Assembly: GCF_902499555.1 (NCBI RefSeq)
Contig: NZ_CABVMM010000003.1
Span: forward strand, 248,001-312,000
Direction: 5' to 3'
Length of the DNA stretch: 64,000 nt
DNA from: Mesonia oceanica
Lineage (GTDB): Bacteria; Bacteroidota; Bacteroidia; Flavobacteriales; Flavobacteriaceae
A program made the translations under genes and the position numbers. Shown in pieces: positions 18,850-27,564 of the stretch (within the stretch, counting starts at the first letter, position 1; every line of letters starts with the position of its first letter). The notes under the pieces were generated by a model. That model was not told the origin of the DNA. It did no database searches and saw only the letters and a program-made list of their open reading frames with translations.

Positions 18850-19992
18850 TTAATCACGGAGTAAGCCTCTGGAAATCACTATTTTTTGAATTTCTGAAGT
18901 TCCTTCGTAAATCTGAGTGATTTTTGCATCACGCATTAAACGCTCTACGTGGTATTCTTTTACGAAGCCATTTCCGCCATGAATTTGTACGGCTTCAACA
19001 GTAACATCCATCGCCGTTTTGGAAGCGTAAAGTTTTGCCATTGCGCCAGACATATCGTAGTTGTTCCCTTGGTCTTTATCCCAAGCTGCTTTCATTACTA
19101 AATGGCGAGCTGCTTCAATTTCGGTGTACATATCTGCCAATTTAAAAGCGATGGCTTGGTGATTGCAGATTTCAGTGCCAAAAGCTTTTCTAATTTTAGA
19201 GTATTCTCTGGCCAATTCATAAGCACCACTGGCAATACCAAGTGCTTGTGCGGCAATCCCGATTCTCCCACCGGAAAGTGTTTTCATGGCAAATTTAAAC
19301 CCAAATCCATCTTCCCCAATTCTATTTTCTTTAGGAACCTTTACATCGTTAAAGTTAAGCGTGTGCGTATCGCTACCTCTAATTCCTAATTTATCTTCTT
19401 TTGGACCAACTTCAAAACCATCCCAACCTTTTTCAACAATAAAGGCATTAATTCCTTTGTGTCCTTTTTCTCTGTCGGTTTGTGCAATCACTAAATAATA
19501 ATCGGCGCTTCCTCCGTTGGTGATCCAGTTTTTGGTTCCATTTAAAATATAGTGGTCACCTTTATCAATCGCAGTCGTTTTTTGTGAAGTTGCATCACTT
19601 CCAGCTTCCGGTTCACTTAAACAAAAAGCACCAATCGATTCTCCGGTAGCTAATTTAGTAAGGTATTTTTTCTTTTGTTCTTCGTTACCATAAGTCTCCA
19701 ATCCCCAGCAAACTAAAGAGTTGTTTACAGAAACGATGACCGAGCAAGAAGCATCTATTTTAGAAAGTTCTTCCATCGCCAACACGTAAGAAGTCGTGTC
19801 CATTCCGCCACCACCATATTCTGGAGAAACCATCATTCCTAAAAAACCTAGTTCTCCCATCTTCTTTACCTGTTCAGCGGGAAACTCTTGTTTATTATCT
19901 CTTTCTATGACTCCCGGAAGTAATTCTGCTTTTGCAAAATCTCTTGCTGCATCTCTAATCATAAGATGCTCTTCAGTAAGCTTAAAATCCAT
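18850..19992 (-). CDS. Acyl-CoA dehydrogenase (short/branched-chain type)
   Basis: A 380-residue flavoprotein of standard length. Landmarks: FAD/substrate loop CLSEPEAGSDA near residue 130, WITNGGSADYY, RIGIAAQALGIA, and the C-terminal signature with the catalytic base in QIYEGTSEIQ. It introduces the alpha-beta double bond into acyl-CoA with FAD and passes electrons to ETF. Close relatives act on butyryl- or branched-chain acyl-CoA; chain length cannot be fixed here. It is transcribed alone, from its own promoter and with its own terminator. Confidence 0.93.
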   Translation of the reverse strand: MDFKLTEEHLMIRDAARDFAKAELLPGVIERDNKQEFPAEQVKKMGELGFLGMMVSPEYGGGGMDTTSYVLAMEELSKIDASCSVIVSVNNSLVCWGLETYGNEEQKKKYLTKLATGESIGAFCLSEPEAGSDATSQKTTAIDKGDHYILNGTKNWITNGGSADYYLVIAQTDREKGHKGINAFIVEKGWDGFEVGPKEDKLGIRGSDTHTLNFNDVKVPKENRIGEDGFGFKFAMKTLSGGRIGIAAQALGIASGAYELAREYSKIRKAFGTEICNHQAIAFKLADMYTEIEAARHLVMKAAWDKDQGNNYDMSGAMAKLYASKTAMDVTVEAVQIHGGNGFVKEYHVERLMRDAKITQIYEGTSEIQKIVISRGLLRD

Positions 19993-20029
19993 TCTGTTTT
20001 GTGTTTGTCAAATATTTAGTGAAACTTCG

Positions 20030-20060
20030 CAAATATAGCTTTATGTGATTAAATTATCAA
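20030..20060 (-). promoter_or_regulatory. Housekeeping promoter of the acyl-CoA dehydrogenase gene
   Basis: On the minus strand TTG (20060-20058), a 20-bp spacer and TATATTTG (20037-20030) match the Bacteroidota TTG-N17-23-TAnnTTTG promoter. It lies 38 bp upstream of the ATG. Confidence 0.65.
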
Positions 20061-20071
20061 TCATAATCGGT

Positions 20072-20079
20072 TATTTTTG
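20072..20079 (+). promoter_or_regulatory. Possible -7 element before anmK
   Basis: TATTTTTG ends 5 bases before the anmK ATG, the same distance as at 10899-10906. If it is used, the transcript would start at or within a few bases of the start codon. A TTG -33 element is not evident. Confidence 0.35.
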
Positions 20080-20084
20080 CGAAT

Positions 20085-21221
20085 ATGGGAACAAAACAAT
20101 ACAAGGTTTTAGGAGTGATGTCGGGAACTTCTTTGGATGGAATAGATATAGCTTACCTCGAATTTGAATACATAAACAATTGGAAAGCAACTATTTTGCA
20201 TTCGGAAACTATTCCGTACACAAAAGAATGGTACGATTTGCTTAAAAATTCTGCTGAATTACCGTTAAAGGATATTTATAATTTAGATGAACGCTATACG
20301 GAATACTTAGCAGGTATCATTCAACAATTTATTCGAGAAAATACTATAGAACACCTTGATGCGGTTTGTTCTCACGGGCATACGGTGTTGCATCAACCGC
20401 ACAAAGGCTTGACGGTTCAAATCGGCAATTTAGCCAAACTAGCGAAGCTCATTCAGCAAAAAGTAGTCTGCGATTTTCGTGTGCAAGATGTGGAGTTGGG
20501 CGGACAAGGCGCTCCATTGGTGCCCATTGGTGATCGATTATTGTTTGGCGAGTATAATTATTGTTTGAATTTAGGTGGATTTGCGAATATTTCGAAGGAA
20601 ATAGAAATCGAAGTTGGAGTTGAAATCGAACATGAAATTGAAAATGACCTTTCGATTGAGTCAAGGAAGAAAAGTAAAATTAAGCGTGTCGCCTACGATA
20701 TTTGTCCGATGAATACGGTGCTGAACGAATATGCTTCAAGATTGGGTGTTACTTTTGATAGCGGTGGGGAAATTGCAAGAAATGCTGAGGTAAATCAGGA
20801 ATTGTTAGCAAGACTAAATGGGTTGAATTTTTATAAGCAGCAACCACCAAAATCGTTGGGAATTGAATGGGTGAATTCCATCATCTTTCCTTTATTAAAT
20901 GAAAGTGGCTGTACTTCCGAAGAAATTATAGCAACGTTTACAGCGCATGTGGCTTTTCAGCTTTCAGAAAATATTCAGAATAATTCTGCTAAAAAAGTGT
21001 TAGTAACCGGTGGAGGGGCTTATAATTCTTATTTAATAGAGTTGCTTCAGCAAAAAACAGCTGCAAAAATCGTGCTTCCGCAAACCGATTTAATCGAATT
21101 TAAAGAAGCCTTGATTTTTGGCTTTTTAGGGGTCTTGCGTCTAGAAAACCAAATTAACGTTTTAGCTAGTGTCACGGGAGCTTCAAAAAATCATTCTTCC
21201 GGTAAAATTTATCTTCCCTAA
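20085..21221 (+). CDS. anmK: Anhydro-N-acetylmuramic acid kinase
   Basis: A 378-residue sugar kinase of the ASKHA fold. The N-terminal phosphate loop is VLGVMSGTSLDGIDIAYLEF; later motifs are FRVQDVELGGQGAPLVPIGD and VLVTGGGAYN. It phosphorylates and opens 1,6-anhydro-MurNAc to MurNAc-6-phosphate during cell-wall recycling in the cytoplasm. After LNLGGFANIS there is an unusual highly charged stretch of about 25 residues (roughly 168-193: alternating Glu/Ile/Val, then Arg/Lys), encoded by near-repeats of GAAATCGAA or GAAATTGAA. Most AnmK proteins have a short turn there. The motif resumes with AYDICPMN, so the enzyme is probably intact. Confidence 0.93.
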   Translation: MGTKQYKVLGVMSGTSLDGIDIAYLEFEYINNWKATILHSETIPYTKEWYDLLKNSAELPLKDIYNLDERYTEYLAGIIQQFIRENTIEHLDAVCSHGHTVLHQPHKGLTVQIGNLAKLAKLIQQKVVCDFRVQDVELGGQGAPLVPIGDRLLFGEYNYCLNLGGFANISKEIEIEVGVEIEHEIENDLSIESRKKSKIKRVAYDICPMNTVLNEYASRLGVTFDSGGEIARNAEVNQELLARLNGLNFYKQQPPKSLGIEWVNSIIFPLLNESGCTSEEIIATFTAHVAFQLSENIQNNSAKKVLVTGGGAYNSYLIELLQQKTAAKIVLPQTDLIEFKEALIFGFLGVLRLENQINVLASVTGASKNHSSGKIYLP

Positions 21222-21260
21222 AAAATTAAGATTTCATTCACAAACACCTATCTGTTTAAC

Positions 21261-21268
21261 TATATTTG
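21261..21268 (+). promoter_or_regulatory. Possible -7 element before the amino-acid dehydrogenase gene
   Basis: TATATTTG matches the -7 consensus 91 bp before the ATG at 21360. No clear -33 TTG is seen, so the support is the -7 match and its position in a 138-bp intergenic gap. Confidence 0.4.
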
Positions 21269-21359
21269 TGAGCAAAAATTTGGGACAATAAATTTAATTT
21301 GTTTCTCAAAATTTGAATGAATAACATCTGATTAAAAATTAAAACCTAAACATTTGCAG

Positions 21360-22586
21360 ATGAAGGAACTACTCGAACTTTACGAAAATAAACAACCTGA
21401 AATAGTATTTAATTGGAAAGACTCTGAAACCGAAGCTGAAGGCTGGACCGTCATTAACTCTTTGAGAGGTGGCGCTGCCGGAGGTGGAACGCGTATGCGT
21501 GAGGGATTAGATATGAATGAAGTACTTTCTTTGGCAAAAACCATGGAGGTGAAATTTACCGTTTCCGGCCCAGCGATTGGCGGAGCAAAATCCGGAATTA
21601 ATTTTAACCCACAAGATCCTCGTAAAAAAGGTGTTTTGGAGCGTTGGTACAAAGCGGTTTCGCCTTTGTTGAAAAGTTATTACGGAACAGGAGGAGATTT
21701 AAATGTAGATGAAATTCACGAAGTAATTCCGATTACCGAAAATTGTGGAGTTTGGCATCCTCAGGAAGGGGTTTTTACCGGACACTTTCAACCAACCGAG
21801 GCAGATAAAATTAATAGAATAGGTCAACTTCGTCAAGGAGTGATTAAAGTATTAGAAAACACAACTTATTCTCCAGATATTACCCGTAAATATACAGTAG
21901 CCGATATGATTACCGGTTATGGTGTAGCAGAAGCGGTTCGTCATTATTACGAAATTTATGGCGGTGATGTGAAAGGAAAACGTGCAGTAGTGCAAGGTTT
22001 TGGGAATGTAGGTTCTGCAGCGGCTTATTATTTAGCGCAAATGGGAGCTAAAGTAGTTGGGATTATTGATCGTGCCGGAGGCTTAATTAACGAAGAAGGA
22101 TTTTCTTTTGAAGAAATAAAAGAACTCTTCCTTAATAAAAAAGGGAATACTCTAAATGCAGAAAATTTAATTCCTTTTGAAGAAATCAATGAAAAGGTTT
22201 GGAGTCTGGAAACTGAGATTTTTGCTCCGTGTGCCGCTTCAAGATTAATCAAGCAAGACCAGATTTCTAAAATGATAGAAACCGGTTTGGAGGTAATTTC
22301 CTGTGGGGCAAATGTGCCGTTTGCTGATAAAGAGATTTTCTTCGGAAGTATTATGGAATATACTGACCAACGTGTAAGCTTAATTCCAGATTTTATTTCT
22401 AACTGCGGAATGGCAAGGGTGTTTGCTTATTTTATGGAAAGAAGGGTGCAAATGACCGATGAGTCTATTTTTAACGATACTTCCATGACAATAAAGAACG
22501 CCATTAAAAATACCTTTGATAATAATAGCAGTAAAACCAATATTAGTAAAACTGCGTTTGAGATTGCCCTAAAACAACTCGTTTAA
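21360..22586 (+). CDS. Glu/Leu/Phe/Val dehydrogenase
   Basis: A 408-residue NAD(P)-dependent amino-acid dehydrogenase, starting at ATG 21360. The N-terminal dimerisation/catalytic domain has SLRGGAAGGGTRMREGL and the lysine motif GPAIGGAKSGINF (about residues 71-83); the C-terminal Rossmann domain has VVQGFGNVGSAAAYYLAQMGAKVVGIID. It reversibly deaminates an amino acid to a 2-oxo acid plus ammonia. Leucine versus glutamate specificity cannot be decided by eye; the divergent N-terminus is as in the group common in Bacteroidota. nhaB follows after 26 bp and is probably co-transcribed. Confidence 0.88.
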   Translation: MKELLELYENKQPEIVFNWKDSETEAEGWTVINSLRGGAAGGGTRMREGLDMNEVLSLAKTMEVKFTVSGPAIGGAKSGINFNPQDPRKKGVLERWYKAVSPLLKSYYGTGGDLNVDEIHEVIPITENCGVWHPQEGVFTGHFQPTEADKINRIGQLRQGVIKVLENTTYSPDITRKYTVADMITGYGVAEAVRHYYEIYGGDVKGKRAVVQGFGNVGSAAAYYLAQMGAKVVGIIDRAGGLINEEGFSFEEIKELFLNKKGNTLNAENLIPFEEINEKVWSLETEIFAPCAASRLIKQDQISKMIETGLEVISCGANVPFADKEIFFGSIMEYTDQRVSLIPDFISNCGMARVFAYFMERRVQMTDESIFNDTSMTIKNAIKNTFDNNSSKTNISKTAFEIALKQLV

Positions 22587-22612
22587 CTTCAACTAACTTT
22601 ATAACTTAAAAA

Positions 22613-24082
22613 ATGTTGCGAAATTTTTTGGGCAATAGCCCGTTATGGTTGAAATATACCATAATCTCTTTTTTGGTCTTAAATGTTTTTTTTAATTTTT
22701 TGTTAGGACCAACGATTACCGCTTGGCTATTTATCGCAGAATTTATTTTCTGTTTGGCGATGGCTTTAAAATGTTACCCTTTGCAAACCGGTGGTTTGTT
22801 AGCTTTAGAAATTTTAATTTTAAAATTAACTTCTCCGGAAGCAGCAAAACATGAAGTCGTGCAGAATTTTGAAGTCATCTTCCTGCTTATGTTTATGGTG
22901 GCAGGGATTTACTTTATGAAACCTTTGCTGATGTATATTTTTAGTAAGGTATTTACTAAAATCAAATCGAAGCTTTTTCTTTCATTACTCTTTTTGTCGC
23001 TTTCGGCAATACTTTCCGCATTTTTAGATGCGTTAACCGTCACCGCTGTATTAATTAGTGTGGCTGTTGGTTTCTATGGAGTTTATCATAGAATTCAATC
23101 GGCAGATACAGACTATAATGATAGCGGTGTTTTAGATAGAAAAGAATTAAGTGGAGAAACTCTAGAAGAGTTCCGTTCATTTTTAAGAAGTTTGATTATG
23201 CATGGAGTGGTTGGTACTGCTCTCGGAGGAGTTTGTACGTTGGTAGGAGAACCTCAAAATTTGCTTATTGGTGAAAAAATGCAATGGGATTTTATAGATT
23301 TCTTTGTGAAAATGGCTCCGGTTACTCTTCCGGTTTTAGTAGGCGGTTTGCTTACTACGGTTATTTTAGAAACCACAGGGTGGTTTGGTTTCGGTCAGAA
23401 ACTTCCTCGGGTAGCAAGAATAATTATTGAAAATTATACCGATGAACAAGATAAAAATAGGACTTCTTCAGAAAAATTTGGATTAGTCGTTCAGGCGATA
23501 TCTGCGGTTTTACTAATCTTCGGATTAGCGATGCATATTGCTCCAGTTGGTATGATTGGTTTAGGCTTAATTATTGTGCAAACTGCTTTTATGGGAATTA
23601 CCGATGAGCACAGTTTGGGAAAAGCTTTTGAAGAAGCATTGCCTTTTACCGGACTTATCGTAGTGTTTTTTGTGATTGTAGCGATGATTCACCAACAGCA
23701 TTTGTTTCATCCAATCATCGATTGGGCTTTAACTTTTGATTTGAACAATCAGCCTGCCATTTTTTATGCTGCCAACGGACTTCTTTCTTCTATAAGTGAT
23801 AATGTATTTGTCGCGACGGTTTATATTGGGGAAGTGAAAAATGCTTTTGAACATGGGGATATTACAGCAGAACATTATGAGAGTTTAGCAATTGCCATTA
23901 ATACGGGTACTAATTTGCCAAGTGTAGCTACGCCTAATGGTCAAGCAGCTTTCTTGTTTTTATTAACCTCTTCTTTAGCGCCATTAATTAACTTATCATA
24001 TTTAAAAATGGTAAAGATGGCTTTGCCCTATACTATTGTATTAACCGGATTAGGTTTATTGGGAATTTTGTTTTTTTTGTAA
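22613..24082 (+). CDS. nhaB: Na+/H+ antiporter NhaB
   Basis: A 489-residue inner-membrane antiporter with about 12 hydrophobic segments. Long stretches match what I remember of E. coli NhaB: AEFIFCLAMALKCYPL, AFLDALTVTAVLISVAVGFY, VGTALGGVCTLVGEPQN, LLSSISDNVFVATVYI and INTGTNLPSVATPNGQAAF. It exports Na+ in exchange for protons and helps with pH and sodium balance, which suits a marine or saline habitat. The start MLRNFLGNSPLWLKY corresponds to E. coli NhaB residue 10 or so. NhaD was considered and rejected because of these motifs. Confidence 0.93.
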   Translation: MLRNFLGNSPLWLKYTIISFLVLNVFFNFLLGPTITAWLFIAEFIFCLAMALKCYPLQTGGLLALEILILKLTSPEAAKHEVVQNFEVIFLLMFMVAGIYFMKPLLMYIFSKVFTKIKSKLFLSLLFLSLSAILSAFLDALTVTAVLISVAVGFYGVYHRIQSADTDYNDSGVLDRKELSGETLEEFRSFLRSLIMHGVVGTALGGVCTLVGEPQNLLIGEKMQWDFIDFFVKMAPVTLPVLVGGLLTTVILETTGWFGFGQKLPRVARIIIENYTDEQDKNRTSSEKFGLVVQAISAVLLIFGLAMHIAPVGMIGLGLIIVQTAFMGITDEHSLGKAFEEALPFTGLIVVFFVIVAMIHQQHLFHPIIDWALTFDLNNQPAIFYAANGLLSSISDNVFVATVYIGEVKNAFEHGDITAEHYESLAIAINTGTNLPSVATPNGQAAFLFLLTSSLAPLINLSYLKMVKMALPYTIVLTGLGLLGILFFL

Positions 24083-24166
24083 TGAATTAGAAATAACTTA
24101 GCTTTATGGCAGAGATTATAATTTCTGAATTTATTTAACGTTATCTTTATTAAACTGACTTAACAT

Positions 24167-24859
24167 ATGCTAGCTACATTTTTGCAACAAGCGGCTGAAG
24201 AAACAGCCGAGCAAATGCCAGAAGAAAAGACCTTGTCTTTTATTGAATTAATCCTAGATGGAGGTATTGCAGGTACTGTTGTGATTGCCATTCTATTTAT
24301 TTTATTAGTCGTGGCCTTATATATTTATTTTGAAAGACTGTTCGCTATAAAAGCAGCTTCAAAGACCGATAATAATTTTATGGCCCAAATTAAAGATCAC
24401 GTTGCTAATGGCAATATCGAAGCCGCAAAAATTAGATGTGCGCAAGAAAATTCTCCCGTAGCTCGTTTAACAGCAAAAGGAGTTTCTAGAATCGGAAGCC
24501 CGTTGGAGGATATCAATACCGCTATTGAAAATGCAGGTCGATTGGAAGTTTATAACTTGGAGAAAAATGTTTCCATTTTAGCAACTATTGCCGGAGCAGG
24601 TCCTATGATTGGTTTCTTAGGTACTGTAATTGGTATGGTTTTAGCTTTTCATGAATTAGCTTCCAGTAGTGGTCAAGCAGAAATGGGAACCTTAGCCGAA
24701 GGAATTTATGTAGCGATGACAACTACCGTAGCAGGTCTAATTGTAGGTATTATTGCTTATATTGGCTATAATCATTTGGTGGTGAAAACAGATAAAGTAG
24801 TACATCAAATGGAAGCTACTGCTGTAGATTTCTTAGACTTATTAAACGAACCTGCTTAA
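24167..24859 (+). CDS. exbB: ExbB/TolQ/MotA-type proton channel protein
   Basis: A 230-residue inner-membrane protein with three membrane segments (about residues 33-53, 143-165 and 178-200) and the MotA/TolQ/ExbB signature LATIAGAGPMIGFLGTVIGMVLAF. With ExbD it forms the proton-driven motor that energises TonB. A hydrophilic acidic N-terminus (QQAAEETAEQMPEEK) precedes the first segment. exbD starts 1 bp after its stop and tonB and folC follow, so the four form an operon. Confidence 0.93.
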   Translation: MLATFLQQAAEETAEQMPEEKTLSFIELILDGGIAGTVVIAILFILLVVALYIYFERLFAIKAASKTDNNFMAQIKDHVANGNIEAAKIRCAQENSPVARLTAKGVSRIGSPLEDINTAIENAGRLEVYNLEKNVSILATIAGAGPMIGFLGTVIGMVLAFHELASSSGQAEMGTLAEGIYVAMTTTVAGLIVGIIAYIGYNHLVVKTDKVVHQMEATAVDFLDLLNEPA

Positions 24860-24860
24860 T

Positions 24861-25250
24861 ATGAATTTAAGAGGAAGAAATAAAGTAAGTCCAGAATTTA
24901 GTATGTCTTCCATGACAGATATTGTGTTTCTGTTATTGGTCTTCTTTATGCTAACTTCACCTGCGGTAACCCCTGAAGCATTAGATTTGCTTTTACCCAA
25001 AGCGAAAGGAAAAACTTCTAATAAACAGAATGTAGCCGTAAGTATTAATAAGGATTTGGAGGTTTTTATTAATTCAGAAAAAATAAATCAAAACCAATTG
25101 GAGTTGGAACTTCAAAAACGTTTGCGGGGTGAAGAAGATCCCACCATTATTTTAAGAGCAGAACAAAGTGTTCCTATTCAAGATGCGGTTAATGTAATGG
25201 ATATTGCTAAAAGAAATAAATACAAAATTGTATTAGCGGTGAAACCGTAA
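24861..25250 (+). CDS. exbD: ExbD/TolR biopolymer transport protein
   Basis: A 129-residue protein with a cytoplasmic N-terminus, one membrane segment (about 16-36) and a periplasmic domain. The proton-carrying aspartate is in SMTDIVFLLLVFFMLTS, as in ExbD/TolR. It pairs with the adjacent ExbB and is followed after 4 bp by the TonB-like gene. Normal size for the family. Confidence 0.93.
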   Translation: MNLRGRNKVSPEFSMSSMTDIVFLLLVFFMLTSPAVTPEALDLLLPKAKGKTSNKQNVAVSINKDLEVFINSEKINQNQLELELQKRLRGEEDPTIILRAEQSVPIQDAVNVMDIAKRNKYKIVLAVKP

Positions 25251-25254
25251 CTAT

Positions 25255-26136
25255 ATGGCTTTTTTTGAAACTAAATATGAAAAGAAATCGGCAACGATTA
25301 CGGCAATTATCTCAGGAGTAATCCTGATTTTGTTGTTTTTGTTCGGTTTTACCTATTTAGACCCGCCACCGGAAAATGGGATTGCGGTTAATTTTGGAAC
25401 TTCAGACGTGGGCTCAGGAGAGGTTCAACCCACCGAACCGGTAAAATCTGCTCCGCAGCAAAGCACTTCACAGCCTACACCACCACAACCTACCGAAACA
25501 ACACCTGAGGTAAATGAAAAGGTGACCACGCAGGAGACTGAAGAGGCTCCGGTGATAAAAGAGGAAGAAGAAAATAAAAAAGTCAACGAAAAAAAACCGG
25601 AAGAGAAACCGAAGGAAAAGCCTGTAGAGACTAAAGAGACTCCCAAAAAGGTAGAAGAGAAACCTGAAGAGGTGAAAAAGCCCGATCCTAAACCGGATAA
25701 AAATACTTCAGATGCGTTAAACAGTTTGATTAACGGACCTAAAAAAGACGGTAAAGCCAATGGAGGAGAAGGTAATGATAATCAATCTGGAGATAAAGGA
25801 GATCCTAATGGTGACCCTAATGCTACTTCTTACTATGGACAAGGAAAAGGACTCGATGGCGACGGAAACTACCGTTTAGGTGGTAGAAAAGCTTTGAATA
25901 AAGAAAAGTTTGTACAAGATTGTAATGAATCTGGAATTGTGGTCGTTAAGATTGAAGTTAATCAACAAGGTAAAGTGGTTAATGCAATTCCCGGAGCTAA
26001 AGGAACCACTAATAATGCCAGTTGTTTAATGGAGCCTGCTAGAAGAGCTGCCTTAGCTACCAAATTCAACGGTGATGCCAATGCCCCCGTAAAACAAACC
26101 GGTTATATAGAATACGAATTTAAGCTTTCCGAATAG
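25255..26136 (+). CDS. TonB-like energy transducer
   Basis: A 293-residue protein with a single N-terminal membrane anchor (about residues 14-36). A long Pro/Lys/Glu-rich linker (about 60-150) spans the periplasm, then a Gly/Asn/Asp-rich stretch, and a C-terminal domain of about 85 residues (VVVKIEVNQQGKVVNAIPGAKG...YIEYEFKLSE) with the TonB-C pattern. It would carry the energy of ExbBD to outer-membrane receptors. The C-terminal domain is weakly conserved against E. coli TonB, so the receptor set cannot be predicted. folC follows after 11 bp. Confidence 0.8.
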   Translation: MAFFETKYEKKSATITAIISGVILILLFLFGFTYLDPPPENGIAVNFGTSDVGSGEVQPTEPVKSAPQQSTSQPTPPQPTETTPEVNEKVTTQETEEAPVIKEEEENKKVNEKKPEEKPKEKPVETKETPKKVEEKPEEVKKPDPKPDKNTSDALNSLINGPKKDGKANGGEGNDNQSGDKGDPNGDPNATSYYGQGKGLDGDGNYRLGGRKALNKEKFVQDCNESGIVVVKIEVNQQGKVVNAIPGAKGTTNNASCLMEPARRAALATKFNGDANAPVKQTGYIEYEFKLSE

Positions 26137-26147
26137 GTATTCCTTTT

Positions 26148-27371
26148 ATGATTTCATACCAAGAAACCCTTGATTGGATGTTCCAGCAACTTCCAATGTA
26201 TCAAAGGCAAGGTAAGACCGCCTTTAAAAAAGATTTAATCAATATTTTAAAGTTTTCAGAAGTACTTCAGCAGCCGCAGAATAACTTCAAATCTGTTCAC
26301 GTAGCAGGAACCAATGGTAAAGGCTCTACCAGTCATATGTTAGCTTCGGTTTTTCAGGAAGCGGGCTATAAAGTTGGTTTGTATACTTCACCACATTTAA
26401 GGGACTTTCGGGAACGAATCAAAATAAACGGCAAGGAAGTTTCAGAAAGTTTTGTAGTTGATTTCATTCAGAAGCATCGCAACTTTTTAGAAACACAACA
26501 ATTATCCTTTTTTGAAATGACCGTAGGAATGGCATTTCAATATTTTTCTGAACAAGAAGTGGATATCGCTATTGTTGAGGTTGGGATGGGTGGAAGGTTG
26601 GATTCAACCAATATTTTGACACCAGATCTTTCTGTTATCACCAATATCGGTTTGGATCACACACAATTTTTAGGAACTACTTATCGGGAAATTGCCGCCG
26701 AAAAAGCCGGAATTATCAAAAAAAATATCCCTGTTGTTATTGGGGAAACGAACGCTGAGACTAAAGAAGTTTTTATCGCAAAAGCAAATTCCACTAAAAG
26801 TTGTATTCTTTTTGCTGAAGATAATGATTTCTCCTCGATCTTAGAATCTGATTTAAAAGGCGAATACCAAAAATATAATCTAAGAACTGTTTTGTGCGCT
26901 TTAGAAGTGCTTACATCTAAAGGATGGCAGTTAGGTAATTCTGCTATTGAAGATGGATTAAAATCGGTAAAAAAGAATACCGGATTGAGAGGGCGTTGGG
27001 ATGTTTTAAAAGACAAACCGAAAGTGATTTGTGATACGGCTCATAACAAAGAAGGCCTGACTTATGTGATGAATCAATTAAGTAAACAAAAATATGAGCA
27101 TTTACATATCGTATTAGGAGTGGTGAATGATAAAAATCTAGAGGAAGTTTTACCTCTATTTCCTGTAGAGGCGAGTTATTATTTTGCTAAACCTGCTATC
27201 CCACGTGGACTTGATGCTGAAGAATTAAAAAAAAATTCAGAAAAATTTAAGCTAGAAGGAGAGGTTTATTCTTCTGTTCAAAATGCGTATTTATCTGCTA
27301 ATGAAAAAGCTAAAAGAAATGATTTGATATATGTCGGCGGAAGCACGTTTACAGTAGCTGAAATAATTTAA
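26148..27371 (+). CDS. folC: Dihydrofolate synthase / folylpolyglutamate synthase
   Basis: A 407-residue Mur-ligase-like enzyme. The ATP loop VAGTNGKGSTSHML is near residues 50-63, followed by YTSPHLRDFRERI, EVGMGGRLDSTN, NIGLDHTQFLG, and the C-terminal domain with RGRWDVL and DTAHNKEG. It adds glutamate to dihydropteroate and to folates in the cytoplasm. It ends the exbBD-tonB operon; its stop is followed by an A/T-rich palindrome and then the tRNA promoter. Confidence 0.95.
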   Translation: MISYQETLDWMFQQLPMYQRQGKTAFKKDLINILKFSEVLQQPQNNFKSVHVAGTNGKGSTSHMLASVFQEAGYKVGLYTSPHLRDFRERIKINGKEVSESFVVDFIQKHRNFLETQQLSFFEMTVGMAFQYFSEQEVDIAIVEVGMGGRLDSTNILTPDLSVITNIGLDHTQFLGTTYREIAAEKAGIIKKNIPVVIGETNAETKEVFIAKANSTKSCILFAEDNDFSSILESDLKGEYQKYNLRTVLCALEVLTSKGWQLGNSAIEDGLKSVKKNTGLRGRWDVLKDKPKVICDTAHNKEGLTYVMNQLSKQKYEHLHIVLGVVNDKNLEEVLPLFPVEASYYFAKPAIPRGLDAEELKKNSEKFKLEGEVYSSVQNAYLSANEKAKRNDLIYVGGSTFTVAEII

Positions 27372-27390
27372 AAAAAAATATTTTTTTTGT

Positions 27391-27420
27391 TTGGTTGAAT
27401 GTAAAAAACGATTATATTTG
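27391..27420 (+). promoter_or_regulatory. Promoter of the tRNA-Val genes
   Basis: TTG at 27391-27393, a 19-bp spacer and TATATTTG at 27413-27420 fit the Bacteroidota housekeeping promoter. The first tRNA starts 22 bp after the -7 element. A second TTG at 27395-27397 would give a 15-bp spacer. Confidence 0.75.
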
Positions 27421-27441
27421 CACTCGCATTACAGCAACAGA

Positions 27442-27516
27442 GGGCAATTAGCTCAGTTGGTTCAGAGCACCTCGTTTACACCGAGGGGGTCGGGGGTTCG
27501 AATCCCTCATTGCCCA
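27442..27516 (+). tRNA. tRNA-Val (anticodon TAC)
   Basis: A complete cloverleaf: acceptor GGGCAAT pairs with ATTGCCC, D-stem GCTC/GAGC, anticodon stem CCTCG/CGAGG with loop TTTACAC (anticodon TAC, valine GUA/GUG family), T-arm GGGGG-TTCGAAT-CCCTC (one G-T pair). The discriminator base is A; the CCA end is not encoded. Confidence 0.95.
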
Positions 27517-27517
27517 C

Positions 27518-27550
27518 AAAAAAACCCGAAGTGAAAACTTCGGGTTTTTT
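27518..27550 (+). terminator. Rho-independent terminator between the two tRNA-Val genes
   Basis: A perfect hairpin (AAACCCGAAGT-GAAA-ACTTCGGGTTT) followed by a run of Ts, immediately after the first tRNA and only 14 bp before the second. Confidence 0.85.
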
Positions 27551-27564
27551 ATTTAAAATGAAAA

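Noticed and set aside
22613..24082. NhaD as the identity of the antiporter.
   Set aside because: The motifs AEFIFCLAMALKCYPL, LGGVCTLVGEPQN and INTGTNLPSVATPNGQ are those of NhaB.
27371..27390. An A/T palindrome after folC as a terminator.
   Set aside because: It consists only of A and T runs, with no GC in the stem, so a stable hairpin is unlikely.
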